Shown here one piece after another: positions 19,804-28,200 of a stretch of 64,000 nucleotides of DNA (position 1 is the first letter of the stretch; every line of letters starts with the position of its first letter). Source of the DNA: Amycolatopsis jejuensis (lineage in GTDB: Bacteria > Actinomycetota > Actinomycetes > Mycobacteriales > Pseudonocardiaceae); the NCBI RefSeq assembly GCF_000717335.1, contig NZ_JNYZ01000014.1:135383-199382 (forward strand), read 5' to 3'. The translations under genes were made by a program, and so were the position numbers. The notes beneath the pieces were generated by a model, which made no database searches, was not told the origin of the DNA, and saw only the letters and a program-made list of their open reading frames with translations.

Positions 19804-20619
19804 TTACCCGGCGAGCTCGCCCAGCACGGCGTCCGTGAACGGCGGCCACACTTCTGCGGCCCACGGCCCGAACGAGCGGTCCGCGAGCGCGACACAAGCG
19901 AAGCCGACATCCGGGTCGACCCACAGGAAGGTGCCGGACTGCCCGAAGTGGCCGAACGTCCGCGGCGAGCTCTTCGCACCCGTCCAATGTGGACTCTTGT
20001 GGTCCCGCAGCTCGAACCCGAGCCCCCAGTCATTGGGCTTCTGGTGGCCGAATCCGGGTAACACGCCGTTCAAGCCGGGGAAAGCGACCTCGGTGGCGGC
20101 GTTGACGGTTTCCGGCGCGAGCAGCTTGGGAGACTGCAGTTCGGCGGCAAACCGCAGCAGATCGTCCAATGTGGACACGGCGCCGGAGGCGGGGGACCCG
20201 TCGAGCCGCGTGGCCGTCATCCCGAGCGGCGCCAGCAGCGCTTCCCGCTGGTACGTGGCGAAATCGATGTCGGAGTGTTCGGCCAGCGTGTCCGCCAGCT
20301 CCTCGAACCCGGCGTTGGAGTACAGCCGCCGGGTGCCGGGCCGGGCCATCGCCTTGTGGGCGTCGAAGGCGAGCCCGGACGTGTGCGCGAGCAGATGCGC
20401 GACGGTGGACCCTTCGGGACCGGCGGGCGTGTCCAGCTCGACGACGCCTTCCTCCACCGCGACGTGCGCCGTGTACGCCGTGAGCAGCTTGGTGACCGAC
20501 GCCAGCCGGAACGGCCGGTCAGCGTCCCCGTGCCGTCCGCGGACCTCGCCGGAGGCGGACACCACCCCGGCGGCAGCGTTGTCCACCGGCCATTCGTCGA
20601 TCAGGCGCAGGCTCTCCAT
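19804..20619 (-). CDS. Serine hydrolase, class C beta-lactamase/DD-peptidase fold
   Basis: 271 residues with the active-site SxxK (RLASVTKLLTAY), YSN (RRLYSNAGFEEL) and HFGQSG in place of the KTG triad. There is no signal peptide, so it is probably a cytoplasmic esterase or peptidase of the penicillin-recognising enzyme superfamily rather than a secreted beta-lactamase. It converges on aroE with only three bases between them. Confidence 0.82.
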   Translation of the reverse strand: MESLRLIDEWPVDNAAAGVVSASGEVRGRHGDADRPFRLASVTKLLTAYTAHVAVEEGVVELDTPAGPEGSTVAHLLAHTSGLAFDAHKAMARPGTRRLYSNAGFEELADTLAEHSDIDFATYQREALLAPLGMTATRLDGSPASGAVSTLDDLLRFAAELQSPKLLAPETVNAATEVAFPGLNGVLPGFGHQKPNDWGLGFELRDHKSPHWTGAKSSPRTFGHFGQSGTFLWVDPDVGFACVALADRSFGPWAAEVWPPFTDAVLGELAG

Positions 20620-20698
20620 GCCGTCAGCCTAATGGGCGCACGCGGGGGCCATCCGGGCCGGTTTCCCGGCGCCGGATGACCCCCGTGCGGAACGGTAT

Positions 20699-20968
20699 CT
20701 ACTGAGCGTCGAGGTCGGTCGCGACCAGCTCGGCGACGGCTTCCACCGCCGCCTCGGCCCCGTCTCCCTCGGCGCTGATGACCACCTCGTCGCCGTACGC
20801 GGCGGCCAGGGTCATCAGGTTGAGCACGCTGCCGGCGGCCACCGGTTCGCCGCCGTCCTTGGCGATCTGCACCGCCACGGGCTGGGCCGCAGCCGCCTTG
20901 GCGACGAGTGCGGCCGGACGGGCGTGCAGCCCCACCTTGCTGGCCACGGTGACGCGTTTCTCCGGCAT
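20699..20968 (-). CDS. ptsH: PTS phosphocarrier protein HPr
   Basis: 89 residues. The phosphorylated His is in KVGLHARPAALV near residue 15, and the regulatory-serine region reads AAGSVLNLMTL. HPr takes phosphate from enzyme I and passes it to EIIA. It is the last gene of the minus-strand operon dasR-EIIC-ptsH, 25 nt behind the EIIC gene. No gene for enzyme I is in the window, so that part must be encoded elsewhere. Confidence 0.93.
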   Translation of the reverse strand: MPEKRVTVASKVGLHARPAALVAKAAAAQPVAVQIAKDGGEPVAAGSVLNLMTLAAAYGDEVVISAEGDGAEAAVEAVAELVATDLDAQ

Positions 20969-20993
20969 GGTGTTCCTCTCGGTTTCTGTCGGG

Positions 20994-22232
20994 TTACTTC
21001 GCGGACGTGCGCTCGAGGTCGGCCTCGACCGAATCGTCCTCCCGGCCCGGGGTGCGCAGGTTCCACTTGGTGATCACGAACCGGAACACCGCGTAGTAGA
21101 TCACGGCCAGCACGAGCCCGATCGGGATGATCAGCCAGGCCTTGTGCGCGGTGTCCAGCGACGAGTTCAGCGCGAAGTCGATCGCCCCGCCGGAGAACGA
21201 GAACCCGAGGTGGATGCCGAGTGCGTTGCAGACCGCGAGGGAGACGCCGGTCATCACCGCGTGGAAGATGTAGAGCGGCCACGCGACGAACATGAACGCG
21301 AACTCGATCGGCTCGGTCACGCCGGTGACGAACGCGGTGAGCGCGGCCGAGATCATGATGCTGCCGACGACCTTCTTCTGCCCCGGCCGGGCGGTGTGCA
21401 TGATCGCCAGCGCCGCGGCGGGCAGCGCGAACATCATGATCGGGAAGAACCCGGTCATGAACGTGCCGGAACCCTGCACGTGGTTGAAGAAGTTGGTGAG
21501 GTCGCCGCCGCCGAAGATGAACCACACCGGCACGTTCAGCAGCTGGTGCAGGCCGACCGGGATCAGCAGGCGGTTGAGCAGGCCGTAGACGCCGCCACCG
21601 ACGACCGGCGACCCGACGACCGCCTCGCCCGCCGAGGTGATGGCCTGGTCGACGTACTTGAACACCAGGCCGAAGATCACGCCGAGCACGATCATCACGA
21701 GCGCGGTGATGATCGGCACGAACCGGCGGCCGCCGAAGAAGGCCAGCCAGGACGGCAGCTTGATCCGGTGGTAGCGCTGCCACAGCAGGGCCGCCACGAT
21801 GCCGGACACGATGCCGGTCAGCACGCTGTAGGGCCAGTGGATCGGCGCGAGGTCCCAGCCCGGCTTGTAGCCCTGCTGGCTCTTGATCGGGGCGATCGCC
21901 TGGATCACCTTGTTGAACACGACCCAGCCGATGACGGCGGCGACGGCCGTCGAGCCGTCGCCCTTGCGGGCGAACCCGACCGCGATGCCGATCGCGAAGA
22001 TCAGCGGCAGCCAGTCGAAGATGCCGCCGCCCGCCGCGCCGATCACGTCGGCGGCTTTGCCCCAGTTCAGGCCGTCCTTGCCGAGGACGTCGTCCTGGCC
22101 GAGCCGGTTGAGCAACCCTGCGGCGGGCAGGGTCGCGATGGGCAGCATGAGGCTGCGGCCGAAGCGCTGCAGTCCCGCGATACCGCTGCCGCCCTTCTTC
22201 CCGCCGGCCCCAGCCGCGGTGGTGGCGCTCAT
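20994..22232 (-). CDS. PTS EIIC permease, N-acetylglucosamine/glucose type
   Basis: 412 residues of polytopic membrane protein of the glucose/GlcNAc EIIC family: SLMLPIATLPAAGLLNRLG near the N-terminus, PVWFIFGGGDLTNFF, and the GVTEPIEFAFMFVAWPLY motif with the substrate-binding Glu. EIIB and EIIA are separate genes on the other side of dasR, the split arrangement known for GlcNAc uptake in Streptomyces. It starts in an ATGA overlap with dasR and has GGAGG upstream. Control by DasR and proximity to dre-like sites favour GlcNAc as substrate. Confidence 0.88.
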   Translation of the reverse strand: MSATTAAGAGGKKGGSGIAGLQRFGRSLMLPIATLPAAGLLNRLGQDDVLGKDGLNWGKAADVIGAAGGGIFDWLPLIFAIGIAVGFARKGDGSTAVAAVIGWVVFNKVIQAIAPIKSQQGYKPGWDLAPIHWPYSVLTGIVSGIVAALLWQRYHRIKLPSWLAFFGGRRFVPIITALVMIVLGVIFGLVFKYVDQAITSAGEAVVGSPVVGGGVYGLLNRLLIPVGLHQLLNVPVWFIFGGGDLTNFFNHVQGSGTFMTGFFPIMMFALPAAALAIMHTARPGQKKVVGSIMISAALTAFVTGVTEPIEFAFMFVAWPLYIFHAVMTGVSLAVCNALGIHLGFSFSGGAIDFALNSSLDTAHKAWLIIPIGLVLAVIYYAVFRFVITKWNLRTPGREDDSVEADLERTSAK

Positions 22233-23026
22233 CGGATACCTCCATTGTGGGGTTGGTCGCCGGAGCCCGGGGTGCTCCGGTCCAGCTGCATGGTCACCTG
22301 GTAGTGATCCCCCCGGTACCAGGACGTCATGTCCTCCACCGGCTCCCCGTTCGCACTGGAGACCCGGCGGAAGACGAGTAGCGGACTGCCGGTGCGCATG
22401 CCGAGCAGGCGCGCCGTCTCGCGGTCCGCGGATTCGGCCCACACCGTCTGGTACGCGTGGTCCGGCCGGAGCCCGAACTGCTCGGCCAGCTGCGCGTACA
22501 GCGAACGGGTGAGGTCGAGGCCGAGCAGGCCCGGCGTCCGGCCCGCGTGGTACCAGCCGCGTTCCACGGCCAGCGGCACGCCGTCCGCCCGCCGCAGCCG
22601 CACCAGCCGGTGCGCGGGTACGCCGTCGGCGAGGCCGAGTGCGTGCGCCGAGGTCACCGGCGGGATTTCGGTCGAGGTCGAGATGACCTCGGTGGCCGGG
22701 GTGAGCCCGCGCCGGCGCATGTCGTCGGTGAACGACATCAGGTACACCTGCAGTTCCATCCGCCGCGCGGCGGTGAAGGTGCCCTTGCCCCTGACCCTGG
22801 CCAGCAGACCTTCCTCGACCAGCTTCCCGATCGCCGAGCGCACGGTCAGCCGGGACACGCCGTAGTGCTGCGCGAGCTCCCGTTCGGACGGGATCGGCGA
22901 ACCCGGCGGGAGCTCGCGCTCCACCAGGCGGCGCAGGATCTCCCGCAGCTGGGCGTGCTTCGGCGTCGGCCCGTTGACCACGCGGTCGGCCGGGTCGGGC
23001 GGCGGGACGTGCGCGGCTGCGCTCAT
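22229..23026 (-). CDS. dasR: GntR/HutC-family regulator, DasR-type
   Basis: 265 residues. An N-terminal winged helix (PIPSERELAQHYGVSRLTVR, then GKGTFTA) and a C-terminal UTRA effector domain (VPAHRLVRLRRADGVPLAVE). DasR represses GlcNAc and chitin-use genes and is released by glucosamine-6-phosphate. The ATG at 23026 (MSAAAHVPP) is preferred; an upstream ATG at 23116 would lie beyond the operator. It overlaps the EIIC start by four bases and diverges from EIIB/EIIA. The palindrome at 23098-23113 lies 72 nt upstream, so autoregulation is likely. Confidence 0.88.
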   Translation of the reverse strand: MSAAAHVPPPDPADRVVNGPTPKHAQLREILRRLVERELPPGSPIPSERELAQHYGVSRLTVRSAIGKLVEEGLLARVRGKGTFTAARRMELQVYLMSFTDDMRRRGLTPATEVISTSTEIPPVTSAHALGLADGVPAHRLVRLRRADGVPLAVERGWYHAGRTPGLLGLDLTRSLYAQLAEQFGLRPDHAYQTVWAESADRETARLLGMRTGSPLLVFRRVSSANGEPVEDMTSWYRGDHYQVTMQLDRSTPGSGDQPHNGGIR

Positions 23027-23097
23027 CGCGGTCACCCCTCCCCTCGTCACCGGTGCACCGGGCCGGTGCTCGCGTCCGGGCCGGAAGATTGGTACGT

Positions 23098-23113
23098 TCC
23101 GGTCTAGACCAAT
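23098..23113. promoter_or_regulatory. DasR-responsive element (dre) 1
   Basis: TCCGGTCTAGACCAAT contains the perfect 10-bp core GGTCTAGACC of the dre consensus ACTGGTCTAGACCAGT. It lies between the divergent dasR and EIIB genes. Confidence 0.75.
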
Positions 23114-23214
23114 CATCTGATGGGGCAGGATGCTCCGCAGTGCGAGCAGGTGTCAACCACCGTTACGCGTTCGTGCCCGGCTGCGCCGGGCAAGGCGGCA
23201 AACGGCGTAGTACT

Positions 23215-23230
23215 GGTGGTACAGACCCCG
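23215..23230. promoter_or_regulatory. DasR-responsive element (dre) 2
   Basis: The core TGGTACAGACC at 23217-23227 matches TGGTCTAGACC except for the two central bases. It is 40 nt before the EIIB start codon and 117 nt from dre 1, a placement suited to repressing the EIIB/EIIA transcript. Confidence 0.55.
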
Positions 23231-23269
23231 GCTCCAGGTGGGAAACCAACGGGATATGAGGAGGCCGCG

Positions 23270-23506
23270 ATGGCGGATGACAGGCCGGAGAAAATTCTCG
23301 CGGCGCTCGGCGGCGCGGACAACGTCGTGGAGATCGAGGGCTGCATCACGCGGCTGCGGTGCGAGCTCGAGGACGTGTCGCTCGTCGACGAGCCGGCGCT
23401 GAAGGCGGCCGGGGCGATGGGGGTGGTGAGGATGGGCGCCGCGGTCCAGGTGATCGTCGGGCCCGAGGCGGACACCATCGCGAGCGACATCGAGGACTTG
23501 ATGTGA
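23270..23506 (+). CDS. PTS EIIB component, glucose/GlcNAc family
   Basis: 78 residues, single domain. The phosphorylated Cys is in VVEIEGCITRLRCELED, followed by GAMGVVRMGAAVQVIVGP typical of glucose-family EIIB. GAGGAGG precedes the ATG at 23270. It accepts phosphate from the EIIA encoded next and passes it to sugar at the EIIC encoded across the operator region. It overlaps the EIIA start by four bases. Confidence 0.9.
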   Translation: MADDRPEKILAALGGADNVVEIEGCITRLRCELEDVSLVDEPALKAAGAMGVVRMGAAVQVIVGPEADTIASDIEDLM

Positions 23507-23958
23507 GCCTGCGGATCCTGAGCCCGGTCGCGGGCGAGGTCGTCGCGATCACCGAGGTACCCGACCCGGTGTTCGCCGAGGCGATGGTGGGTCCCGGGAT
23601 CGCCGTGCGGCCGTCCGGCGGGCGGTCGGACGCGGTCGCACCGGTCGACGGCACCGTGGTCACGCTGCATCCGCACGCGTACGTGGTGGCCACCGAGGAC
23701 GGCCGTGGCGTGCTGGTCCACCTCGGCATCGACACGGTCAAGGAGAAGGGCGACGGGTTCACCCTGCACGTCGTCAAGGGCGAGGCGGTGCGCGCGGGCC
23801 AGCCGGTGGTGAGCTGGGACCCGGAGGCGGTCGCGGAGAAGGGCTACTCGCCGATCGTGCCGGTGGTCGGGCTCGACGCGTCCGCGGACGTGCTGGCCGG
23901 GCTCGAAACCGGGCGCACCGTCGCGGCGGGCGACGAGCTGTTCACCTGGAACGGCTGA
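23503..23958 (+). CDS. crr: PTS EIIA component, glucose family (Crr-like)
   Basis: 151 residues with the two conserved His regions, TLHPHAYVVAT and GVLVHLGIDTVKEKG (the latter holding the phosphorylated His), and the family start LRILSPVAGEVV. It relays phosphate from HPr to EIIB. GTG at 23503 overlaps the EIIB stop (GTGA). Its own stop lies inside a 63-nt palindrome shared with the convergent Rieske gene. Confidence 0.92.
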   Translation: MSLRILSPVAGEVVAITEVPDPVFAEAMVGPGIAVRPSGGRSDAVAPVDGTVVTLHPHAYVVATEDGRGVLVHLGIDTVKEKGDGFTLHVVKGEAVRAGQPVVSWDPEAVAEKGYSPIVPVVGLDASADVLAGLETGRTVAAGDELFTWNG

Positions 23959-24014
23959 CCGGAACCGCCCTTTGTGGACGGTCACCGTCCACAAAGGGCG
24001 GTTCCGGTCAGCCG
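23952..24014. terminator. Bidirectional palindrome containing both convergent stop codons
   Basis: Two perfect 31-nt arms (23952-23982 and 23984-24014) meet around a single central C. The stop of the EIIA gene (23956-23958) lies in the left arm and the stop of the minus-strand Rieske gene (24008-24010) in the right arm. The stem is GC-rich with an AAAGGG/CCCTTT inner part. It would fold in either transcript, so it probably terminates both. Confidence 0.75.
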
Positions 24015-24421
24015 GTGACGACCTCCCCGTTCTCCACCTTCACGGTCACCTTCGCGAGTGGTTCGCTCGCCGGGCCGTTGACCACGGCGCCGGTGAGCGC
24101 GTCGAAGATCGAACCGTGGCACGCGCAGTGCACCTGGCCGTTCGCCGGCGGGTTGACCGTGCAGCCCTGATGCGTGCAGACGGCGCTGAAACACGAGACC
24201 GACCCGGCTGCCGGCTGCGCGACGATCACGTTCTGCCCGTCCGGGGTTTTCGCGGATTTCGCTTGTCCCACCGGCACTTCCGCCAGCGCGATCACCTTGC
24301 CGCCGGGTTTCGGGGCGGCCTGCCCGCTGTCGTCGCTTCCACAGGCGGCGAGCGTGACGGTGGCGGCGGTGGCTCCGGTGGCAGCGAGGACGGCACGGCG
24401 GGAGTGCAGTTCGGCAGTCAT
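24008..24421 (-). CDS. Exported Rieske 2Fe-2S lipoprotein
   Basis: 137 residues. The N-terminus has a Tat-like RR (HSRRAVLAATGATAATVTL) and a lipobox LAAC, so the protein is probably exported folded and lipid-anchored. The Rieske ligands are CTHQGC and CACHGS, each giving Cys and His. A small electron carrier, partner unknown; no cytochrome b or oxygenase gene is adjacent. The ATG at 24421 gives the best signal peptide. It shares the palindromic terminator with the EIIA gene. Confidence 0.88.
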   Translation of the reverse strand: MTAELHSRRAVLAATGATAATVTLAACGSDDSGQAAPKPGGKVIALAEVPVGQAKSAKTPDGQNVIVAQPAAGSVSCFSAVCTHQGCTVNPPANGQVHCACHGSIFDALTGAVVNGPASEPLAKVTVKVENGEVVTG

Positions 24422-24531
24422 GCCCTGAGCAACGAATCCGGTTGCCGTCCGGTTCAGGTGAACCGGCGCGGGACCGGGCGCGTGTAGTCCGTATCCGGCA
24501 TCATCCGGCATCCGGACGGAAGGAGACGGGC

Positions 24532-24921
24532 ATGCTGGCGACGTGGATGCGCGTGCTGGGCGCGCTGGGTCTCGCAGGCTCGGCGGCGATCCATTTCTAC
24601 CTGTACTGGGGCAGCGGTTACGCCGACATTCCCGTGGTCGGGCCGTTGTTCCTGGTGAACGGCATCGCGGGCGTGGTGATCGCGGTCGCGCTGCTCACCT
24701 GGCGGCACTGGCTGCCGGCGTTCTTCACCCTCGGCTTCGGCGCGGTGACGCTGGTGGCGTACCTGCTGTCGGTCACGGTCGGGTTCTACGGGGTGCACGA
24801 CCAGTTCAACAGCCAGTACGAGTACTGGGGCGTGGTCACCGAGGCGGTGTGCGTGATCTGCGGCCTGGTGCTGCTGGTACAGGCGGTGCGGGCCCGGCAG
24901 CCCGCGGTTTCGGCAGGCTAG
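24532..24921 (+). CDS. Small membrane protein, four predicted helices
   Basis: 129 residues with about four hydrophobic segments (VLGALGLAGSAAIHFYLYW, GPLFLVNGIAGVVIAVALL, FFTLGFGAVTLVAYLLSV, TEAVCVICGLVLLVQAV). No motif I can name. AAGGAG lies upstream of the ATG at 24532. It is divergent from the Rieske gene, 110 nt apart, and its end overlaps the opposing oxidase-like gene by four bases. Confidence 0.75.
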   Translation: MLATWMRVLGALGLAGSAAIHFYLYWGSGYADIPVVGPLFLVNGIAGVVIAVALLTWRHWLPAFFTLGFGAVTLVAYLLSVTVGFYGVHDQFNSQYEYWGVVTEAVCVICGLVLLVQAVRARQPAVSAG

Positions 24922-25313
24922 TACCGGTAGCGGTGGACGGTTTCCGGCCGGAGCACGATCCGGACCTGCTCGGTCCCGAGGATCCCGGCGAGGTCGGCGG
25001 CGCGGGCCGGGTCGGCGAGGTCCCAGTACCGCGCGGCCAGCCGGCGAGCCAGGTCGTGCCCGCCCGCAGGTTCGATCGTGACCCGGCCGGCCACCGCCAC
25101 CCACCGCTCGCGCTCCCCGACCGGCGCGGCGACGACGATCGACGCGCTGGGGTCGCTGCGCAACCGGCGGATCTTGGCCGAGTCCGGCGGCGTGAACAGC
25201 TGGATCGTGCCGTCGGCGGCCTCGTACCAGACCGGCCGCGGCTGGGCGCCGGTGGCGGCGAAGAAGCCGTGCAGGGGGCGGCGGAGGAACTCGAGGTCTT
25301 CGTCGGTCAGCAT
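24918..25313 (-). CDS. Pyridoxamine 5'-phosphate oxidase-fold (FMN/F420-binding) protein
   Basis: 131 residues with a split-barrel flavin-binding fold: PRPVWYEAADGTIQLFTPP, then KIRRLRSDPSASIVVAAP and a VAVAGRVTIE strand. This pattern fits actinobacterial PPOX proteins that use FMN or F420; the substrate is unknown. It converges on the small membrane protein and lies back-to-back with the AraC-type regulator, sharing an 81-nt promoter region. Confidence 0.75.
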   Translation of the reverse strand: MLTDEDLEFLRRPLHGFFAATGAQPRPVWYEAADGTIQLFTPPDSAKIRRLRSDPSASIVVAAPVGERERWVAVAGRVTIEPAGGHDLARRLAARYWDLADPARAADLAGILGTEQVRIVLRPETVHRYRY

Positions 25314-25394
25314 GGGTCCAGTAAACCCGGCTCGCTTCGGACGATCCCATCGGCAGGACGCCGGTTCGCCTGTCCGTTCGTCTAGGTTGGGGGA

Positions 25395-26339
25395 GTGGAT
25401 GCGTTCAGCGACCTGATCCGCGGGGTCCGCGCGCACGGCTCGCTGTTCGGCAGCTCGACGCTGTCGCCGCCGTGGTCGCTGCACTTCGTCGACGGTGCGC
25501 CGCTGACCTTGTGCACGGTGCTCACCGGGTCAGGCTGGATCGTGGTCCCGGGCAGCCCGCCGGAGCGGTTGACCGCCCGCGAGACGATCATCGTCCGCGG
25601 CCCGTCGACGTTTGCCTTCCTCGACTCCCCGGACACCCCCGCCGCCCCCCTCGCCTGCGGCGAACACTGCGCCACCCCGGACCAGGGCGGCACCCGCCAC
25701 CGCCTGGGCTGGGCCGACGAGGGCCACGGCGACACGACCCTGATCGTCGGCGCGTACCCGGTGCAGGGTGCCAGCCGGGTGACCACCCTGCTGGACGCGC
25801 TGCCAGTCGTGCTGCGCGTACCGTCCGGCGGCGCCGCGGACGCCGTCCTGGACCACCTGGCCGCGGAACTCGCGATGGATACGCCAGGCCAGCAGGTCGT
25901 CCTGGACCGCCTTCTGGACTGGATGCTGGTCTGCACCCTGCGCGATTGGTTCGACCTCCCGGGCACTTCGCCACCTTGGTGGGCGGCCCAGCGAGACCCG
26001 GTGGTCGGCGCCGCATTACGCCTGCTGCACACCGACCCGGCCGCCCCATGGACGGTCACCACGCTGGCCGCACGCACGGGCGTCGCGAGGTCCACGCTGG
26101 CCAAACGCTTCGCGGACCTGGTAGGCGAACCCCCGATGACATACCTGACCCGCTGGCGCATGACCCTGGCGGCCGACCTCCTGACCGACCGAGACCCGGC
26201 CACGATCGCGGCGGTCGCGAGGCAGGTGGGGTACTCGGATCCGTTCGGCTTCAGCGCGGCTTTCAAGCGGGTCAGGGGAGTGAATCCGAGCGAATACCGG
26301 CGGTGCGGTGGTTTGCCGGTTGCTTCGGCGCCGGGTTGA
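25395..26339 (+). CDS. AraC-family transcriptional regulator with cupin sensor domain
   Basis: 314 residues. The N-terminal part is a cupin-like ligand domain (SLHFVDGAPLTLCTVLTGSG). The C-terminal double helix-turn-helix has WTVTTLAARTGVARSTLAKRF and IAAVARQVGYSDPFGFSAAF followed by GVNPSEYRR, the AraC signature. GTG start at 25395. The divergent PPOX-fold gene is the obvious candidate target. A non-coding repeat tract follows. Confidence 0.85.
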   Translation: MDAFSDLIRGVRAHGSLFGSSTLSPPWSLHFVDGAPLTLCTVLTGSGWIVVPGSPPERLTARETIIVRGPSTFAFLDSPDTPAAPLACGEHCATPDQGGTRHRLGWADEGHGDTTLIVGAYPVQGASRVTTLLDALPVVLRVPSGGAADAVLDHLAAELAMDTPGQQVVLDRLLDWMLVCTLRDWFDLPGTSPPWWAAQRDPVVGAALRLLHTDPAAPWTVTTLAARTGVARSTLAKRFADLVGEPPMTYLTRWRMTLAADLLTDRDPATIAAVARQVGYSDPFGFSAAFKRVRGVNPSEYRRCGGLPVASAPG

Positions 26340-27263
26340 GGTCGGAGGTTCTGGGGGTCTTGCACTGCAGCATCGAGTGACCGTTCGCAGCGAGCCGGGC
26401 GGGGTTTCCTTGTGCCGCTGGGCGGACTGTTTGCGTTGGCCTTCTCTCGATGGATTGGTGATGTGTGCGGGTGCGTCCGTTTTGGCTCTGCTGCACGGCT
26501 TTCTACCCGGGATGTCTGCCGTTGGCGGATCGATCGTCTTTGCTGGGCGGGTCCTTGTTTCATTTATGCTGTTTGGCTGCTGCACCCGGGTCGCTGGTCC
26601 GGCTCGCCACCGCCAGCCTGCTCGGCCGCCGGGGTTCGGGTCGCTCGTCGAGCTCGCCTGCGCCGCCCGGCCGCCGCTCCCGGGTCGTTCGTCGGGCCCG
26701 CCCGTGCCGGTTGGACACCGCGGCCACGCCCTGGGTGGACTGGCCCGCCCCGCTTGGCTGCCGTGTCCGCGTCGTGTCGTTCGAACCGTTCGACTCCTGC
26801 GTGCGCTCCGCGTGGCTGCTGTGTCCGCGTCGTGTCGTTCGAGCTGTTCGAGTCCTGTATGCGCTCCGCTCGGCTGTCTCGCCCACACCACTCGGCCGCT
26901 GCGTTCGCTCGACCGGCCCGTCCAAGCCGACCGGCTGCGCCGGATCCCTTCTACCCCAACGAACTCAGTCCGTTTCGACTGGCCCCACCCCGACCGTTCG
27001 GTTGCACGGCCTATGCCCGTCCACTGGTCTGCGCTTTCCGATAACCCTCCACCTGTGCCTGTCTGCGCTGGACAGCCTGGTCTACCCCGCCCGCTACCTC
27101 CCGCCGAGGCATTCCCACACAGGCGCCGTCCCGCCTTTTGACGGTGCCGAAACCCGGAGATTCCGCCACCGCCGAGTGAACCTCCCGGCGTGTCGCGCAC
27201 GAGGGGGACTTTCGCACCCCGATCTGTTTGCCCTGCCCCGGGAATCGCCGCCAGGCTGGTCCC
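26340..27263. repeat. Non-coding 0.9-kb tract with tandem 58-nt and diffuse repeats
   Basis: No gene is supported: several frames are open on both strands but none has a domain-like sequence or ribosome-binding site. The clearest repeat is two tandem 58-nt copies beginning at 26755 and 26813, sharing TGTCCGCGTCGTGTCGTTCG and a CTCCG-rich end. Flanking sequence holds looser variants of TCGTTCG and GCCCGCC. The proximal part may contain the promoter of the peptidase gene. Confidence 0.6.
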
Positions 27264-28151
27264 ATGGTTCTGACAGCAGTGATCGCAGCCGGGGCGGTGG
27301 TGCCCGTGCTGCTGGCGATGATGAAGAAATCGGGCGCACCAGTCCCGGCGGCGATGGGTGTCACGGGCGCCGCAGTGGCTGTCGCCTTGGCTGCGGCGCG
27401 CGGTGACGCCGGAGCGTGGCCATGGTGGTGGCTACCGGTCCCGTGGCTGGTCTCGGTGGTCGGCATCCCGCTGGCACTGGCCGACATCCGGCACCGCCGT
27501 CTCCCGGACATCCTCACCCTGCCCGCCTACCCAGCCGTCGCCGTGGTGGTCACCCTCGCCGCATTCGGCGGCGGCGGATGGCGAATGGCCGCCGGAGCCG
27601 CCCTGGGCTGCCTCCTCTTCGGCGGTACGCACCTGATCGTCCACCACCTGACCGCCGGTGGTCTCGGCGCAGGAGACGTCAAACTGGCCGGTTCGTTCGG
27701 CGCGGTACTGGGCGCAGTCGGCGGAATGGCCCCAGCGGTCGCGGCGGTCCTGGCGGCGGTGGTGAGCCTGGTGACCATGGTGACGATGTGGCTGACCACC
27801 CGCATCCGCCTCCTCCGCAGGCCTCCACCCGAGGAGCCCTCATCAGCCGAGGCCCGACCCGCCGAGCCGTCGGCAGACCTCCCACGTGCCAATCCCTCAC
27901 CCGTTGAACCCCCAGCCGACCTCCCCACGGCCGACCCCCAGCCCGCCGCGCCTCGACCCGGCATCCGATCCGCCACCCCCGAACCCCCAGCCCAGCCGTC
28001 ACCCACCGAGCTCCCACCCGCCGACCCCACCCCAACCCCGAAACAGAGCCGCGCCGGTCCGCCCCGCATCCGTATCCCGTACGGTCCGGGTCTCGTTCTC
28101 GCCACCTGGGCGTGTGCGGTCTTCCCCGGCGTCGGGAGCGGCATCACATGA
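27264..28151 (+). CDS. A24-family prepilin peptidase-like protein with Pro-rich insertion
   Basis: 295 residues. Aspartyl protease motifs of the type IV prepilin peptidase family are present: LALADIRHRRLPD with the first Asp and GLGAGDVKLAGSFG with GxGD. About seven membrane segments occur. Between the sixth and last helix (residues ~188-270) there is a cytoplasmic loop of repeated P/A/E/S units (PSADLP, PPADLP, ELPPADP). The M. tuberculosis counterpart (Rv2551c) also lies next to aroE. No N-methylation domain is present. Pilin substrates are not in the window. Confidence 0.8.
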   Translation: MVLTAVIAAGAVVPVLLAMMKKSGAPVPAAMGVTGAAVAVALAAARGDAGAWPWWWLPVPWLVSVVGIPLALADIRHRRLPDILTLPAYPAVAVVVTLAAFGGGGWRMAAGAALGCLLFGGTHLIVHHLTAGGLGAGDVKLAGSFGAVLGAVGGMAPAVAAVLAAVVSLVTMVTMWLTTRIRLLRRPPPEEPSSAEARPAEPSADLPRANPSPVEPPADLPTADPQPAAPRPGIRSATPEPPAQPSPTELPPADPTPTPKQSRAGPPRIRIPYGPGLVLATWACAVFPGVGSGIT

Positions 28152-28200
28152 GGCCAGGGGCTCTGCCGCGCTGCCGGACGGGCCGTGACAGGATTGTCCG

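Noticed and set aside
26340..27200. Overlapping plus- and minus-strand open frames of 200-400 residues in the spacer after the AraC gene
   Set aside because: All are Pro/Arg/Ser-rich, contain the tandem DNA repeats in translation, and have no ribosome-binding site or family resemblance.
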